Origin: an uncultured Chlorobiota bacterium
Lineage (GTDB): Bacteria > Bacteroidota > Bacteroidia > Bacteroidales > JAADGE01
Length of the DNA: 42,665 nt
Direction: 5' to 3'
Assembly (NCBI GenBank): GCA_947311255.1
Contig: CAMZKL010000035.1
Coordinates: 1-42,665, forward strand
Below the pieces are notes generated by a model. The model ran no database searches, was not told the DNA's origin, and saw only the letters and a program-made list of their open reading frames with translations. The position numbers and the translations under genes were made by a program. Below are positions 25,805 to 34,773 of the stretch, one piece after another (position 1 is the first letter of the stretch; each line of letters starts with the position of its first letter).

Positions 25805-25843
25805 ATACCTTTATATTCGTTTTTTTTTTTAGTAAATAATAAT

Positions 25844-28804
25844 ATGAATTTATATAGTAATAAGTTAGTACGTTTTTCAGAAACCCCTTTTTATAATCTA
25901 ATGCAAGGAAGAATTCAAAGAGTTCTTATTGTTTGTAGCGATTATGATTCGTTTACCTTAGAAGTTGAAGGAAGAATTGAGGAACAGATTTTTAATGAAT
26001 ATGTTTCTTTAAATTTGAGTAATTCTCCCAGATTTAAACATGTTAATACTGCAAAAAAAGCATTGAAAGAATTGTATATGGGATATTACGATTTAGTAAT
26101 TACTATGTTAAATGTAGAAAAGGATCTTGATGCTTTTGAGTTTGCAAAAAAAATAAAAGAAAAACATCCAGAGAAACCTGTTGTTGTTCTTACACCTTTT
26201 TCAAGAGAAGTTTCGTTGATGATTAAAACCGCAGATTTAAGTGGGATTGATTATGTTTTTAGTTGGCTTGGTAGTGCAGATGTTATTCTAGCAATAATAA
26301 AGTTGTTGGAAGACAAAATGAATGTTGATACAGATATTAAGTATGGAGTTCAAATAATTCTTTTGGTTGAAGATTCAAAAAGATATTATTCTGAATATCT
26401 TACACATATGTACAAAACTCTTTTGGCTCAATCTAAGCAATTTATGATGGAGGGTTTAAATGACCACCAGCAAATGCAGAGAATGAGAGGGAGACCAAAA
26501 ATATTATTAGCAGAGAACTATGAAGAAGCAAATCAGATTTATCAAAAATACAAAACTAATATTCTTGGAGTTATTTCTGATACAAAATATAAGAGGAATG
26601 GAATAATAGACCCGGAAGCAGGAGTTAAATTTTTAAGAAAAATTAAAAAAGACAAAAAATATTTACCACTTTTATTACAATCCTCTGATGAAAAAAATCG
26701 AGAAAAGGCAAAAGAACTAAAAGTAGGTTTTGTTCATAAATATTCAGATAATTTAGCAAATGACCTCAATGATTTTATTAATACTTATTTTGCATTTGGA
26801 CCTTTTGATTTTAGGAATCCTAAAACAAAAGAAATTCTCAAAAGTATTAAAAACTTAAAAGAATTACAGCATTGTTTGTTTGAAATACCTAATGAATCTT
26901 TTGAATATCATATTACAAGAAATCATTTATCTAAGTGGTTGTATGCCAGAGCATTGTTTCCATTGGCAGAATTTCTTTTGCATGTAACAAAAGAAGACTT
27001 TGCGGATGATATTGATAAAATAAAACATTTTATACATGATAATATTGTTAATTTCAGAAAATCAATTGCAAGAGGAGTTATTGCAAAATTTGATAAAGAG
27101 AGTTATGATAATTCATTAATATTCACTAAGATAGGAAAAGGATATTTAGGAGGAAAAGCACGAGGTTTAGCTTTTTTAGATTCATTAATAAAAAAACATC
27201 CTGAACTTGATAGGTTTAACAAAGTTGTTATAAAAATTCCTACAACTGTTGTACTCAGTACTGGTATATTTGATGATTTTATGCAAGATAATGACTTGTA
27301 TTCTTTTGCATTATCAAAAAGAAGCAATGATGAAATTTTGCAAAAATTTGTTAAATCTCAGTTGAGGGAAGAAATAAAAGAACAGTTAGCAGTTTTTTTA
27401 AAAGCAATAAGCTCTCCAATTGCAGTACGCTCCTCTAGTGTACTTGAAGACTCACATTATCAGCCATTTGCAGGAATATTTTCAACTTATATGCTCTCGG
27501 ATATGGCAGATGATAAAACAAATTTGATGCAATTGTTAACAGCAATAAAATCTGTATATGCTTCAGTTTTTTATAGGGAAACAAAGGCATATATGAAGGT
27601 TACAAAAAACTTAATTGATGAAGAAAAAATGGGAATTGTTCTTCAAAAAGTTTGTGGAAATAAATATGAAGATAGATATTATCCTACGTTTTCCGGTGTT
27701 GCACGTTCCGTAAATTTTTATCCTATTGGAGACGAAAAACATGATGAAGGAATTGTAAATGTTGCTTTAGGTATGGGCAAACATATAGTTGAAGGAAGAA
27801 CGGCTCTAAGGTTTTCACCTGATCATCCAAAACAAATACTTCAATTATCATCTCCTGAAATTGCTCTAAAAGAAACTCAAAAAACTTTTTTTTCTCTTAA
27901 TTTATCATATGAAAGTTTTGTGCAATCAACCAATGACAGCGTAAATTTTAATTTGCATGGAATAGAACAAGCTCAAAAGGATGAATCAATTTATGATATT
28001 TCTTCTGTTTATGATTTCCAATTTAACACATTAAAAGACGGGAAAATGCATGAAGGGAAAAGGGTAATAACTTTTGCAAATGTTTTAAAATATAATTCTT
28101 TCCCTTTGGCGGAAATTATTAAAGAAGTTTTGTCAATTTGTGAAAAAGCTATGAGTAATCCTGTTGAAATAGAATTTGCTGTTAATCTTACACCTAAATC
28201 TGGCAATCTTAAAGTTGTTAATTTATTGCAAGTGAGGCCAATAGTAAAAGAAATGATAAATGATGAGATTGATTTTTCTGATGTAAAAGAGGAAGATTTA
28301 ATTTTGTTTTCAGAAACTACTTTAGGACATGGAATAATAAATGGAATAAAGGATATTGTTTATGTTAAATCCGACAATTTTGATTCTGTAAATAATCAGA
28401 AAATTGTTTTAATCATTGATGAAATTAATAGAAATTTTAGAAAGAGAGGAGAAAATTATATTCTCTGTGGACCCGGACGTTGGGGTTCTAGCGATCCATG
28501 GCTTGGTATTCCTGTTGTATGGTCTCAAATATCAGAAGCAAGGCTAATTGTAGAATCCGGTTTGAAGAATTATCAGGTTGATCCGAGTCAAGGGACACAT
28601 TTTTTTCAGAATTTAACTTCCTTTAAAGTAGGATATTTTACAATTAATACTTTTAGAAAGGATGGATTCCTGGATTTAGAATTTCTGAAACAATTTGATG
28701 CTGTTTATGAAGATGAATTTGTTAGACATATTCGTTTTGAAAAGGAAATGCTTATTAAAATTGATGGAAAAAATAGTAAAGGGGTTGTCCTGAAACCAAA
28801 ATAG
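25844..28804 (+). CDS. PEP-synthase-type ATP-binding domain protein with N-terminal receiver-like domains
   Basis: 986 residues from the ATG at 25844; a longer frame from a TTG at 25769 would run through the terminator hairpin and is rejected. Two receiver-like segments are seen at about 20-150 (RVLIVCSDYDSF, YYDLVITMLNVEKD) and 170-320 (IILLVEDSKRYY, ILGVISDTKYKR). Then a pyruvate phosphate dikinase/PEP synthase N-terminal ATP-grasp-like domain spans about 425-790: GKGYLGGKARGLAFLD, SSPIAVRSSSVLEDSH, QPFAGIFSTYM, LLQVRPIV. No swivelling phospho-histidine domain and no PEP-binding barrel are visible, so this is not a complete PEP synthase. A large C-terminal part (about 790-986; CGPGRWGSSDPWLGIPVVW) is conserved-looking but unassigned. 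A regulatory or phosphotransfer role is inferred. Confidence 0.85.
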   Translation: MNLYSNKLVRFSETPFYNLMQGRIQRVLIVCSDYDSFTLEVEGRIEEQIFNEYVSLNLSNSPRFKHVNTAKKALKELYMGYYDLVITMLNVEKDLDAFEFAKKIKEKHPEKPVVVLTPFSREVSLMIKTADLSGIDYVFSWLGSADVILAIIKLLEDKMNVDTDIKYGVQIILLVEDSKRYYSEYLTHMYKTLLAQSKQFMMEGLNDHQQMQRMRGRPKILLAENYEEANQIYQKYKTNILGVISDTKYKRNGIIDPEAGVKFLRKIKKDKKYLPLLLQSSDEKNREKAKELKVGFVHKYSDNLANDLNDFINTYFAFGPFDFRNPKTKEILKSIKNLKELQHCLFEIPNESFEYHITRNHLSKWLYARALFPLAEFLLHVTKEDFADDIDKIKHFIHDNIVNFRKSIARGVIAKFDKESYDNSLIFTKIGKGYLGGKARGLAFLDSLIKKHPELDRFNKVVIKIPTTVVLSTGIFDDFMQDNDLYSFALSKRSNDEILQKFVKSQLREEIKEQLAVFLKAISSPIAVRSSSVLEDSHYQPFAGIFSTYMLSDMADDKTNLMQLLTAIKSVYASVFYRETKAYMKVTKNLIDEEKMGIVLQKVCGNKYEDRYYPTFSGVARSVNFYPIGDEKHDEGIVNVALGMGKHIVEGRTALRFSPDHPKQILQLSSPEIALKETQKTFFSLNLSYESFVQSTNDSVNFNLHGIEQAQKDESIYDISSVYDFQFNTLKDGKMHEGKRVITFANVLKYNSFPLAEIIKEVLSICEKAMSNPVEIEFAVNLTPKSGNLKVVNLLQVRPIVKEMINDEIDFSDVKEEDLILFSETTLGHGIINGIKDIVYVKSDNFDSVNNQKIVLIIDEINRNFRKRGENYILCGPGRWGSSDPWLGIPVVWSQISEARLIVESGLKNYQVDPSQGTHFFQNLTSFKVGYFTINTFRKDGFLDLEFLKQFDAVYEDEFVRHIRFEKEMLIKIDGKNSKGVVLKPK

Positions 28805-29056
28805 ATAAGTTGTATTCTTCAAAAACTTTAAGGATGCAAACTATCAAAAAAAAATAAAAGTAAAATAACCCATATTTTAGCTAAATATTTACACAAGGAA
28901 TATTCTTTCTTTTCTGATAATTTGTTGAAAACCCTCTGCAGTATCCATATACAGTAGCATGGTTTGTCGCTTTACCATATAAAAAGAAAAAACCTATGAA
29001 TAATATGTGTTAATTTATGCTATTAAAAATATTTTTAAATAATTAAATTTTAATGC

Positions 29057-29064
29057 TAAATTTG
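29057..29064 (+). promoter_or_regulatory. -7 promoter element TAAATTTG upstream of the M18 aminopeptidase gene
   Basis: Exact TAnnTTTG match about 28 bases before the ATG at 29093. The rest of the 28805-29092 gap shows no gene or repeat. Confidence 0.42.
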
Positions 29065-29092
29065 TTCAGAAATAATATAAAAAATAATAAAA

Positions 29093-30391
29093 ATGGAACA
29101 CAACATAAAATATGCAAATGATTTAATTGACTTTTTGTATGAAAGTCCTACTTCTTATCAGGCTGTGCGGAATGTAAAAGCAGCACTTTTAAGAAAAGGA
29201 TTTAAGCAACTTCATAGAGGAGGAAGTTGGAATTTAGATAAAGGAGGAAAATATTTTGCAACAAAAAATGGATCTTCTTTAGTTGCATTTATTCTAGGAA
29301 CAGGCGAAATTGAAACTGAGGGGTACAGAATAATTTGTGCACATACTGATTCTCCATCATTAAAAATAAAACCTTCTCCTGAAATGATAGGTAAAGGGAA
29401 TTATTTAAAACTTAATGTTGAAACCTATGGAGGACCAATTTTAAATACTTGGCTTGATAGACCATTGTCTATAGCAGGACGAGTTGCTTTACAAAGTGAA
29501 AATCCATTGCGTCCTGAAATAAAATATCTTAATATTAGAAAGCCTATACTTGTAATTCCTAATTTAGCAATTCATTTGAATAGGCAAATAAATGATGGAA
29601 AAGAATACAATAAGCAAAGAGATATGCTTCCTGTATTAAGGTTAATTGAAGATAAATTTCAAAAAGACAATTATTTTATAAATATGATAGCTTCTCATTT
29701 AAAAGTTGAGCCTAAAGAAATTCTTGATTTTGATATAAACCTATATGAATATGAAAGAGGTTCAATAATAGGAGAAAATAAAGAATTTATATCTTCAAGT
29801 AGAATTGATGATTTATCTATGGTACACGCAGGAATTGATGCTTTATTTAGCAGTAAGCCGGCAAAATCAACTAATGTAATGGTATGCTTTGATAACGAAG
29901 AGGTTGGAAGTGCAACAAAACAAGGGGCTGCTTCTCCTTTTTTGAAAGATGTTTTGAAACGAGTAACTTGGGCACAAAGTAAACAAAGAGATGCTTTTTA
30001 TAGGGCAAAAATAAATTCATTTGGTATTTCTGCTGATAATGCTCATGCAATTCATCCAAATTTACCTGATAATTATGACCCTATTCTTCAACCAAAAATG
30101 AATGAAGGTCCTGTTATTAAAATTAATGCAAATCAAAAATATACTACTGATGCGTTATCTTCAGGAACATTTATGATGTTATGTAAGAAAGCAGGAGTTC
30201 CTTTCCAACAATATGTAAATAAATCTGATATTGCAGGAGGTTCTACATTGGGTAGTATTTTATCATCTCAATTAGATATAAGAATGGTTGATGTAGGAAG
30301 CCCTATGTTGGCAATGCATTCTATTAGAGAGCTTTGTGGAGTTAAAGATCATTATTATATGAAATTGGTTTTTGATGAGTTTTATAAATGA
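29093..30391 (+). CDS. apeB: M18 family aminopeptidase (aspartyl aminopeptidase type)
   Basis: 432 residues, typical for M18 metallopeptidases, which remove N-terminal residues (often Asp or Glu) from peptides in the cytoplasm and form large tetrahedral dodecamers. Zinc-ligand and catalytic regions are present: His84 and Asp86 in CAHTDSPSLKIKP, SSRIDDLSMVHAG, the Glu pair in CFDNEEVGSATKQGAAS, SADNAHAIHPN, and the last His in LAMHSIRELCG. No signal peptide. A bidirectional terminator separates it from dnaA, which converges on it. Confidence 0.94.
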   Translation: MEHNIKYANDLIDFLYESPTSYQAVRNVKAALLRKGFKQLHRGGSWNLDKGGKYFATKNGSSLVAFILGTGEIETEGYRIICAHTDSPSLKIKPSPEMIGKGNYLKLNVETYGGPILNTWLDRPLSIAGRVALQSENPLRPEIKYLNIRKPILVIPNLAIHLNRQINDGKEYNKQRDMLPVLRLIEDKFQKDNYFINMIASHLKVEPKEILDFDINLYEYERGSIIGENKEFISSSRIDDLSMVHAGIDALFSSKPAKSTNVMVCFDNEEVGSATKQGAASPFLKDVLKRVTWAQSKQRDAFYRAKINSFGISADNAHAIHPNLPDNYDPILQPKMNEGPVIKINANQKYTTDALSSGTFMMLCKKAGVPFQQYVNKSDIAGGSTLGSILSSQLDIRMVDVGSPMLAMHSIRELCGVKDHYYMKLVFDEFYK

Positions 30392-30411
30392 AAATTTTAA
30401 ATTTCTAGAAA

Positions 30412-30447
30412 TTAAAAAAGTCCGTTTTTAAAAACGAACTTTTTTAA
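30412..30447. terminator. Bidirectional intrinsic terminator between the M18 aminopeptidase gene and dnaA
   Basis: Near-perfect palindrome: TTAAAAAAGT, CGTTTTT, AAAAACG, ACTTTTTTAA with a single C/A bulge. Runs of A and T on both flanks let it work on both strands. Confidence 0.85.
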
Positions 30448-30464
30448 TTTTGTAAAATAATATC

Positions 30465-31889
30465 TTACTTATATGTTTCAATTCTTTTTTCAATATCTTC
30501 AACTTGAGCTCTTAAAGTTTTATCATAAGAAATTTGATCTTTGATAACCTTGTCTGCATATAAAACTGTTGCATGATTTTTTCCACCTATTTCAGCTCCA
30601 ATTGTTGATAATGAAAATTTTGTAAATTTTTTAGCAAAAAACATTGCAATTTGCCTTGTTTGAACAATTTCTCTTTTTCTGTTTTTAGATTGCAAGGCTT
30701 CAAGACTTATATTGTAAAAGTCGCAAACAACTTTCTGAATATGTTTAATAGTTATTTCCTTCTTTGGTTTTTTTGCTAATTTATCAATTTTTGATTTAGC
30801 AAATTCAAAAGTAATATCTTCTTTTACTAATGTTGCATGTGCTAATAATGAAATTAATGCTCCTTCTAATTCACGAATACTTCCAGTTATGTTTTCAGCG
30901 ATATATTTAATTATTGAATCCGAAATTTCAATTCCTTCTTTTTCTGCTTTTTTATTTAAAATTGCAATACGCGTTTCAAATTCCGGTGCAGAAAGCTCTG
31001 TGGTTAAGGCCCATTTAAATCTTGATATTAGTCTGTCTTCAAGCCCTTTTATCTCTGCGGGAGAACGGTCGGCTGTTAAAATTAATTGTTTGCCAGCTTG
31101 ATGTAAATGGTTGAATATATGAAAGAAAGTATCTTGTGTTCCTGGTTTTCCTGCAAATTCATGAACATCATCAACAATTAACACATCAATCATTTGATAG
31201 AAATGTAGAAAGTCATTTCTTGTGTTTTTTCTTGCAGCATTTGTAAATTGCATTTCAAATCTTCTTGCAGGAACATAAAGAACTATTTTTTTCTCTCCAA
31301 AATTCTCTTTTATTTCAATTCCAATTGCTTGTGCAAGATGGGTTTTTCCCATTCCGGATTTTCCCCATATGTATATAGGGTTATAGGGATTGTTGCCCGG
31401 ACTACTACCAATCATTTTTCCTGCTGCAACAGCTATATTGTTACATTTTCCTAAAACAAAATTTTCAAAACTATAATTATTATTAAGATTTGATTTTACT
31501 TGAACTTTTTTTATTCCAGGTAAAATATCAGGATTTATGGCATTTTTATTCCTGAGTGGGACATTAATGTTGGGGTTACTTAGGTTTGCTCCATTATTTC
31601 CTGGGTATAGTACCTTCGAATTTGTGAAATTTGAATTATCAATTACAATACTATATTTTAACTTAGCGTTTACTCCAAGCTCTTTTTTGATTACTTTTTT
31701 TAGTAAATCAATATAGTGTTCTTCAAGAAATTCATAAAAAAATTGACTTGGAACATTTATTGTTAATACACTCCCTTCTAGCTTTTCTGGAATTATAGGT
31801 TTAAACCAAGTATTAAATGTTACATCAGGAAGATTATCTTTAATGATTTCTAAACAATTATTCCATATTTCTTGATATTTTTTTGTCAT
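30465..31889 (-). CDS. dnaA: Chromosomal replication initiator protein DnaA
   Basis: 474 residues. Domain I covers about 1-75 (IWNNCLEIIKDNLPDVTFNTWF), with a variable Asn-rich linker to about 138. The AAA+ domain III has Walker A GKSGMGKT at 176-183, Walker B VLIVDDVHEF and the sensor region ISRFKWALTTELSAPE. The C-terminal domain IV carries the DnaA signature QTRQIAMFFAKKFTKFSLS and IGGKNHATVLYA, which bind DnaA boxes. It opens the chromosome origin. No dnaN or other replication gene is adjacent. Confidence 0.98.
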   Translation of the reverse strand: MTKKYQEIWNNCLEIIKDNLPDVTFNTWFKPIIPEKLEGSVLTINVPSQFFYEFLEEHYIDLLKKVIKKELGVNAKLKYSIVIDNSNFTNSKVLYPGNNGANLSNPNINVPLRNKNAINPDILPGIKKVQVKSNLNNNYSFENFVLGKCNNIAVAAGKMIGSSPGNNPYNPIYIWGKSGMGKTHLAQAIGIEIKENFGEKKIVLYVPARRFEMQFTNAARKNTRNDFLHFYQMIDVLIVDDVHEFAGKPGTQDTFFHIFNHLHQAGKQLILTADRSPAEIKGLEDRLISRFKWALTTELSAPEFETRIAILNKKAEKEGIEISDSIIKYIAENITGSIRELEGALISLLAHATLVKEDITFEFAKSKIDKLAKKPKKEITIKHIQKVVCDFYNISLEALQSKNRKREIVQTRQIAMFFAKKFTKFSLSTIGAEIGGKNHATVLYADKVIKDQISYDKTLRAQVEDIEKRIETYK

Positions 31890-32270
31890 TCGAAATAAAA
31901 ATTTTAATAGAGTTTAACTATAAATTATTTTTTGGGATTGTAAATTTGGAAAAAATTTTTATTAAAAAAAAATGCTTTTTTTCTTGACATTTTCAAATAA
32001 AATCTATTGTAATAGTTTTCAACAGATTAAAAATAAAAAAAAATATAAAAAAAAATAAAAAGTTTATTTGCTTGCATATCAATAAAATACAGCTACGATA
32101 TTGTTAATCGTCTGTTAATAAGTTAGTTGTTACTCTTGTTTTTTTTTATGATAAATAGGAGATAATTTTTGAATTCTTTCTATCAATTTTAAAAAGAGAT
32201 TGTTAGCATATAAAACATAAAAATAATAAATTATTTTATATTTTATTATTTTTTCAATCGGTTTTTTAAA
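31890..32270. other. AT-rich region upstream of dnaA
   Basis: About 380 bases, very AT-rich with many A-runs, no gene on either strand. A weak dnaA promoter may lie near 31993-32027 on the minus strand (TTG, about 20 bases, TATTTG). TTTTCAACA near 32018 is only a loose match to a DnaA box, and no cluster of boxes is seen, so an origin is not claimed. Confidence 0.4.
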
Positions 32271-32299
32271 AAAAGGCTTGTAAATTTTACAAGCCTTTC
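32271..32299 (-). terminator. Intrinsic terminator after the secreted protein gene at 32323
   Basis: Hairpin AAAGGCTTGTAAA with TTTACAAGCCTTT, followed on the minus strand by a run of T. It lies about 24 bases past the stop codon at 32323. Confidence 0.85.
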
Positions 32300-32322
32300 T
32301 TTATATTAAAAAATATTATATA

Positions 32323-32868
32323 TTAGAATGATGAATTATTTGCCGGTTTGTCAAGAACAACAACAGTAATACAACCTCTGTTATGTTTAACTTGCTTCTT
32401 TATGTTGGGGTCTTCATCTTTACTTTGTTCAAGAGGAAGAACTTCCATAATTATCTTTAATGTAGTGGAATTTTGCGGATAAAAATCAAAATAGGGATGA
32501 GTTGATTTGCCAGAATCATCGTCATAGAAGTCTGCTAAAACGCAAGTTCCTTCTTTTCTGTCAGCAGTTTGCCCTGGTAATTCAAGAACAGTTTCATGAG
32601 AACTTTCGTCAATAATTTTAAAATTTATTCGATTATTGAAAACAGCAGCAGCATAAAATTTAAGTCTGTAATCTTTCCCTTTTGTTAATGGCAATACAAA
32701 TTCATATGTTTGTCCTGTTACACATACCGCACTACTTGATTGGTCGTTATATTCATAAGGTGCTTCTGCTTTTCTGTAAGTAAAAAAATCAGAACATTTT
32801 CCTTGCGAACTTGCAAGTATTGGAAAAAGAATAATTATTGTAAAAAGTGATATAATTTTAGATTTCAT
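32323..32868 (-). CDS. Secreted protein of unknown function
   Basis: The start is set at the ATG at 32868 (MKSKIISLFTIIILFPILASSQ, a signal peptide); a TTG nine bases upstream is also in frame. About 181 residues. The mature part has an early Cys (GKCSDFF), a beta-rich stretch (TYEFVLPLTKGKDYRLKFYAA, RINFKIIDESSHETVLELPG), a DDDSGKSTHPYFDFYP segment and a late RGCITVVVLDKP. It looks like a small periplasmic or surface beta-sandwich. I do not recognise the family. It follows a lipoprotein gene by 36 bases and is probably co-transcribed with it; a strong terminator closes the pair. Confidence 0.7.
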   Translation of the reverse strand: MKSKIISLFTIIILFPILASSQGKCSDFFTYRKAEAPYEYNDQSSSAVCVTGQTYEFVLPLTKGKDYRLKFYAAAVFNNRINFKIIDESSHETVLELPGQTADRKEGTCVLADFYDDDSGKSTHPYFDFYPQNSTTLKIIMEVLPLEQSKDEDPNIKKQVKHNRGCITVVVLDKPANNSSF

Positions 32869-32904
32869 AATATTCAAATTTTAAGGATTATAAGATTTTT
32901 TTAA

Positions 32905-33801
32905 TTATACGTTTAAATTTGCTAAAAGGTTTCTTACACTAGCAATTGATTTTTTTAAATCATTGTATTGTTGTTCAGTTATTACAATTTTTGTTGTTCC
33001 TCCAACTACAATTTTTTTGCTTTCTAAATCATTCATTTCAGTTTTTTCAACTTTAACAACTTCTAATTGGTCATATACCTTTTTTATAGGTTGTAATTGT
33101 TTTATTACATCATTTATGCTTTCATTGCCTTCTTTTTGTTGTAATGACAACATTAAATTTTCAAAAATGTTTTTTTGGTCGGCAATTAATTGAATTATTT
33201 CATTATTTGCAGAATAAGTATCTTGAAGATTTGTAACAATATAAAGACTTTCTACCCATCCACCTACTGAAATTAATGAAAGAGAAGTGTTTCTATCATT
33301 TTCTTCAAGGAATTTAACAATGTCATAATATGTATCATTCGTAACTTTTAATAAAGAGTCTTTACTCTCAATTTTTTTGAATCTGTCTATTAAAGAGCCA
33401 GAAAAAACTGCACCTAAACCAATTTTGTCACTAATGTCTTCAACAATTTTTAAATATTCACCAGCTGTACTTGTTTGATTAAATGCAGCTACATAAGCTA
33501 AATCTGCAGAATATATTCCAAACCCAATTTCTAATGATTTTGTGTCAATATATTTTTCCGCATTTTCTTTCTTATTTAATACTTTATCTGAATATGTTAG
33601 CTTCTCTTCACTTGTAAGTTTAAACATATCCTTAGGAGAAGGAATTAAATAAGTAATTAAATTGTCATCATTAATTTCAACAACATCTTTGTTAGTCTTA
33701 TCTCCATCGTTTGTTTCATTATTCTCATCATTACAGGCAGAAACCCATAACATAATAAAGAGAACTAATGTAATTTTGATTAATTGTGATTGTGATTTCA
33801 T
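32905..33801 (-). CDS. Lipoprotein of unknown function
   Basis: 298 residues. Lipoprotein signal MKSQSQLIKITLVLFIMLWV then SAC with Cys23; an acidic Asn/Asp/Glu-rich linker follows (NDENNETNDGDKTN). The remainder is mostly helical and charged, with FGIYSADLAYVAAFNQTSTA around residue 92-111 and ISVGGWVESLYIVTNL around 178-193. No known catalytic motif is visible. It is probably anchored in the outer or inner membrane facing the periplasm. It is the first gene of a two-gene unit with the secreted protein at 32323. Confidence 0.7.
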   Translation of the reverse strand: MKSQSQLIKITLVLFIMLWVSACNDENNETNDGDKTNKDVVEINDDNLITYLIPSPKDMFKLTSEEKLTYSDKVLNKKENAEKYIDTKSLEIGFGIYSADLAYVAAFNQTSTAGEYLKIVEDISDKIGLGAVFSGSLIDRFKKIESKDSLLKVTNDTYYDIVKFLEENDRNTSLSLISVGGWVESLYIVTNLQDTYSANNEIIQLIADQKNIFENLMLSLQQKEGNESINDVIKQLQPIKKVYDQLEVVKVEKTEMNDLESKKIVVGGTTKIVITEQQYNDLKKSIASVRNLLANLNV

Positions 33802-34056
33802 GTGTCTAAAATTTTCTAATTAATTGATATTAAATAAGTTGCTTAAATATTTATATTTACAATAATTGTTTTGCTCTGCACATAGTAATACTTGCTATTT
33901 TCTGTAATTATTGGTATGCAATAATTTAGTTATGTACTTGGGTATCAAGATTTTTGTCATTTGTGTTTTATGTGTAGATATTTTTAATTATTCATTAAAA
34001 TACTGTTAATCATTTTATTTAAAACTTTAAAAGTATAAAAAAAAATTTAAAAAAAA

Positions 34057-34084
34057 AATCTCGAAAATATTATTTTCGAGATTT
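34057..34084 (-). terminator. Intrinsic terminator of the tRNA-Gln gene
   Basis: Hairpin AAATCTCGAAAATA with its near-perfect complement, followed on the minus strand by a long T-run. It starts directly after the tRNA 3' end. Confidence 0.8.
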
Positions 34085-34086
34085 TG

Positions 34087-34157
34087 CTGACCCACAAGGA
34101 CTCGAACCTTGAACGACGGCACCAAAAACCGGAGTGTTACCATTACACCATGGGTCA
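34087..34157 (-). tRNA. tRNA-Gln (anticodon TTG)
   Basis: A 71-base cloverleaf on the minus strand: acceptor TGACCCA paired with TGGGTCA, D-arm GTGT ... ACAC, anticodon loop TTTTGGT with TTG at the anticodon, T-arm CAAGG-TTCGAGT-CCTTG, and discriminator G. The CCA end is not encoded. One mismatch (C-T) closes the anticodon stem. Confidence 0.95.
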
Positions 34158-34242
34158 TTATTTTTAAGGATTGCAAAATTATTAATATTTTCTTTTTTTA
34201 CAAAAAAAAACTTAACTTTATTTGTAAAATAATATTTATAGT

Positions 34243-34773
34243 ATGGCTAAGGTATATTTATCATTAGGAAGTAATAAGGGAGATAGATTAGATTTCTTGA
34301 AAAGTGCTATTTTTGAAATACATAAAAATATTGGTTCAGTTGTTTTTGTTTCAGATGTTTTTGAAACAGAATCTTGGAATTATAATGATAAAGATTATTT
34401 GAACTTGGTGTTAGAAATGAAAACTTTTTTAACTCCAAAACAGGTTTTAGATAAATGTCGTCAAATTGAAATGAAACTGGGGAGAGAAAATAAAACAGTT
34501 TTAAAAAATGGGAAACCAATATATTTATCAAGAAAAATTGATATTGATATATTGTTTTTCGATGAAATAATATTGAATACCAAGGAACTAAAAATTCCAC
34601 ATAATAAACTTCATTTAAGAAATTTTGTTTTGAAACCTTTGAACCAGATTAGTAAGGATTTTATTCATCCGGTTTTACAAAAAAATATTTACACCTTATA
34701 TAATAGGTGTGAAGACAAAGGAAAAATAAAACTATATAAAAAAATAAACCTTGAAGATATTATTATTCAATAA
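34243..34773 (+). CDS. folK: 2-amino-4-hydroxy-6-hydroxymethyldihydropteridine diphosphokinase
   Basis: 176 residues, typical for HPPK, which transfers pyrophosphate from ATP to 6-hydroxymethyl-7,8-dihydropterin in folate synthesis. Motifs: VYLSLGSNKGDR at the start, FVSDVFETESW, CRQIEMKLGRE, and the metal- and pterin-binding signature LSRKIDIDILFFDEIIL, followed by IPHNKLHLRNFVLKPL. It is monofunctional and cytoplasmic. It overlaps the convergent Mur-ligase gene by 11 bases at its 3' end. Confidence 0.95.
   Translation: MAKVYLSLGSNKGDRLDFLKSAIFEIHKNIGSVVFVSDVFETESWNYNDKDYLNLVLEMKTFLTPKQVLDKCRQIEMKLGRENKTVLKNGKPIYLSRKIDIDILFFDEIILNTKELKIPHNKLHLRNFVLKPLNQISKDFIHPVLQKNIYTLYNRCEDKGKIKLYKKINLEDIIIQ

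Noticed and set aside
25769-25843. An extended N-terminus of the receiver/ATP-binding fusion protein from a TTG start
   Set aside because: It would encode residues through the terminator hairpin and T-run; the ATG at 25844 is the reasonable start.
31890-32270. Chromosome origin next to dnaA
   Set aside because: AT-rich, but no cluster of TTATCCACA-type boxes was found, and Bacteroidota often have the origin away from dnaA.
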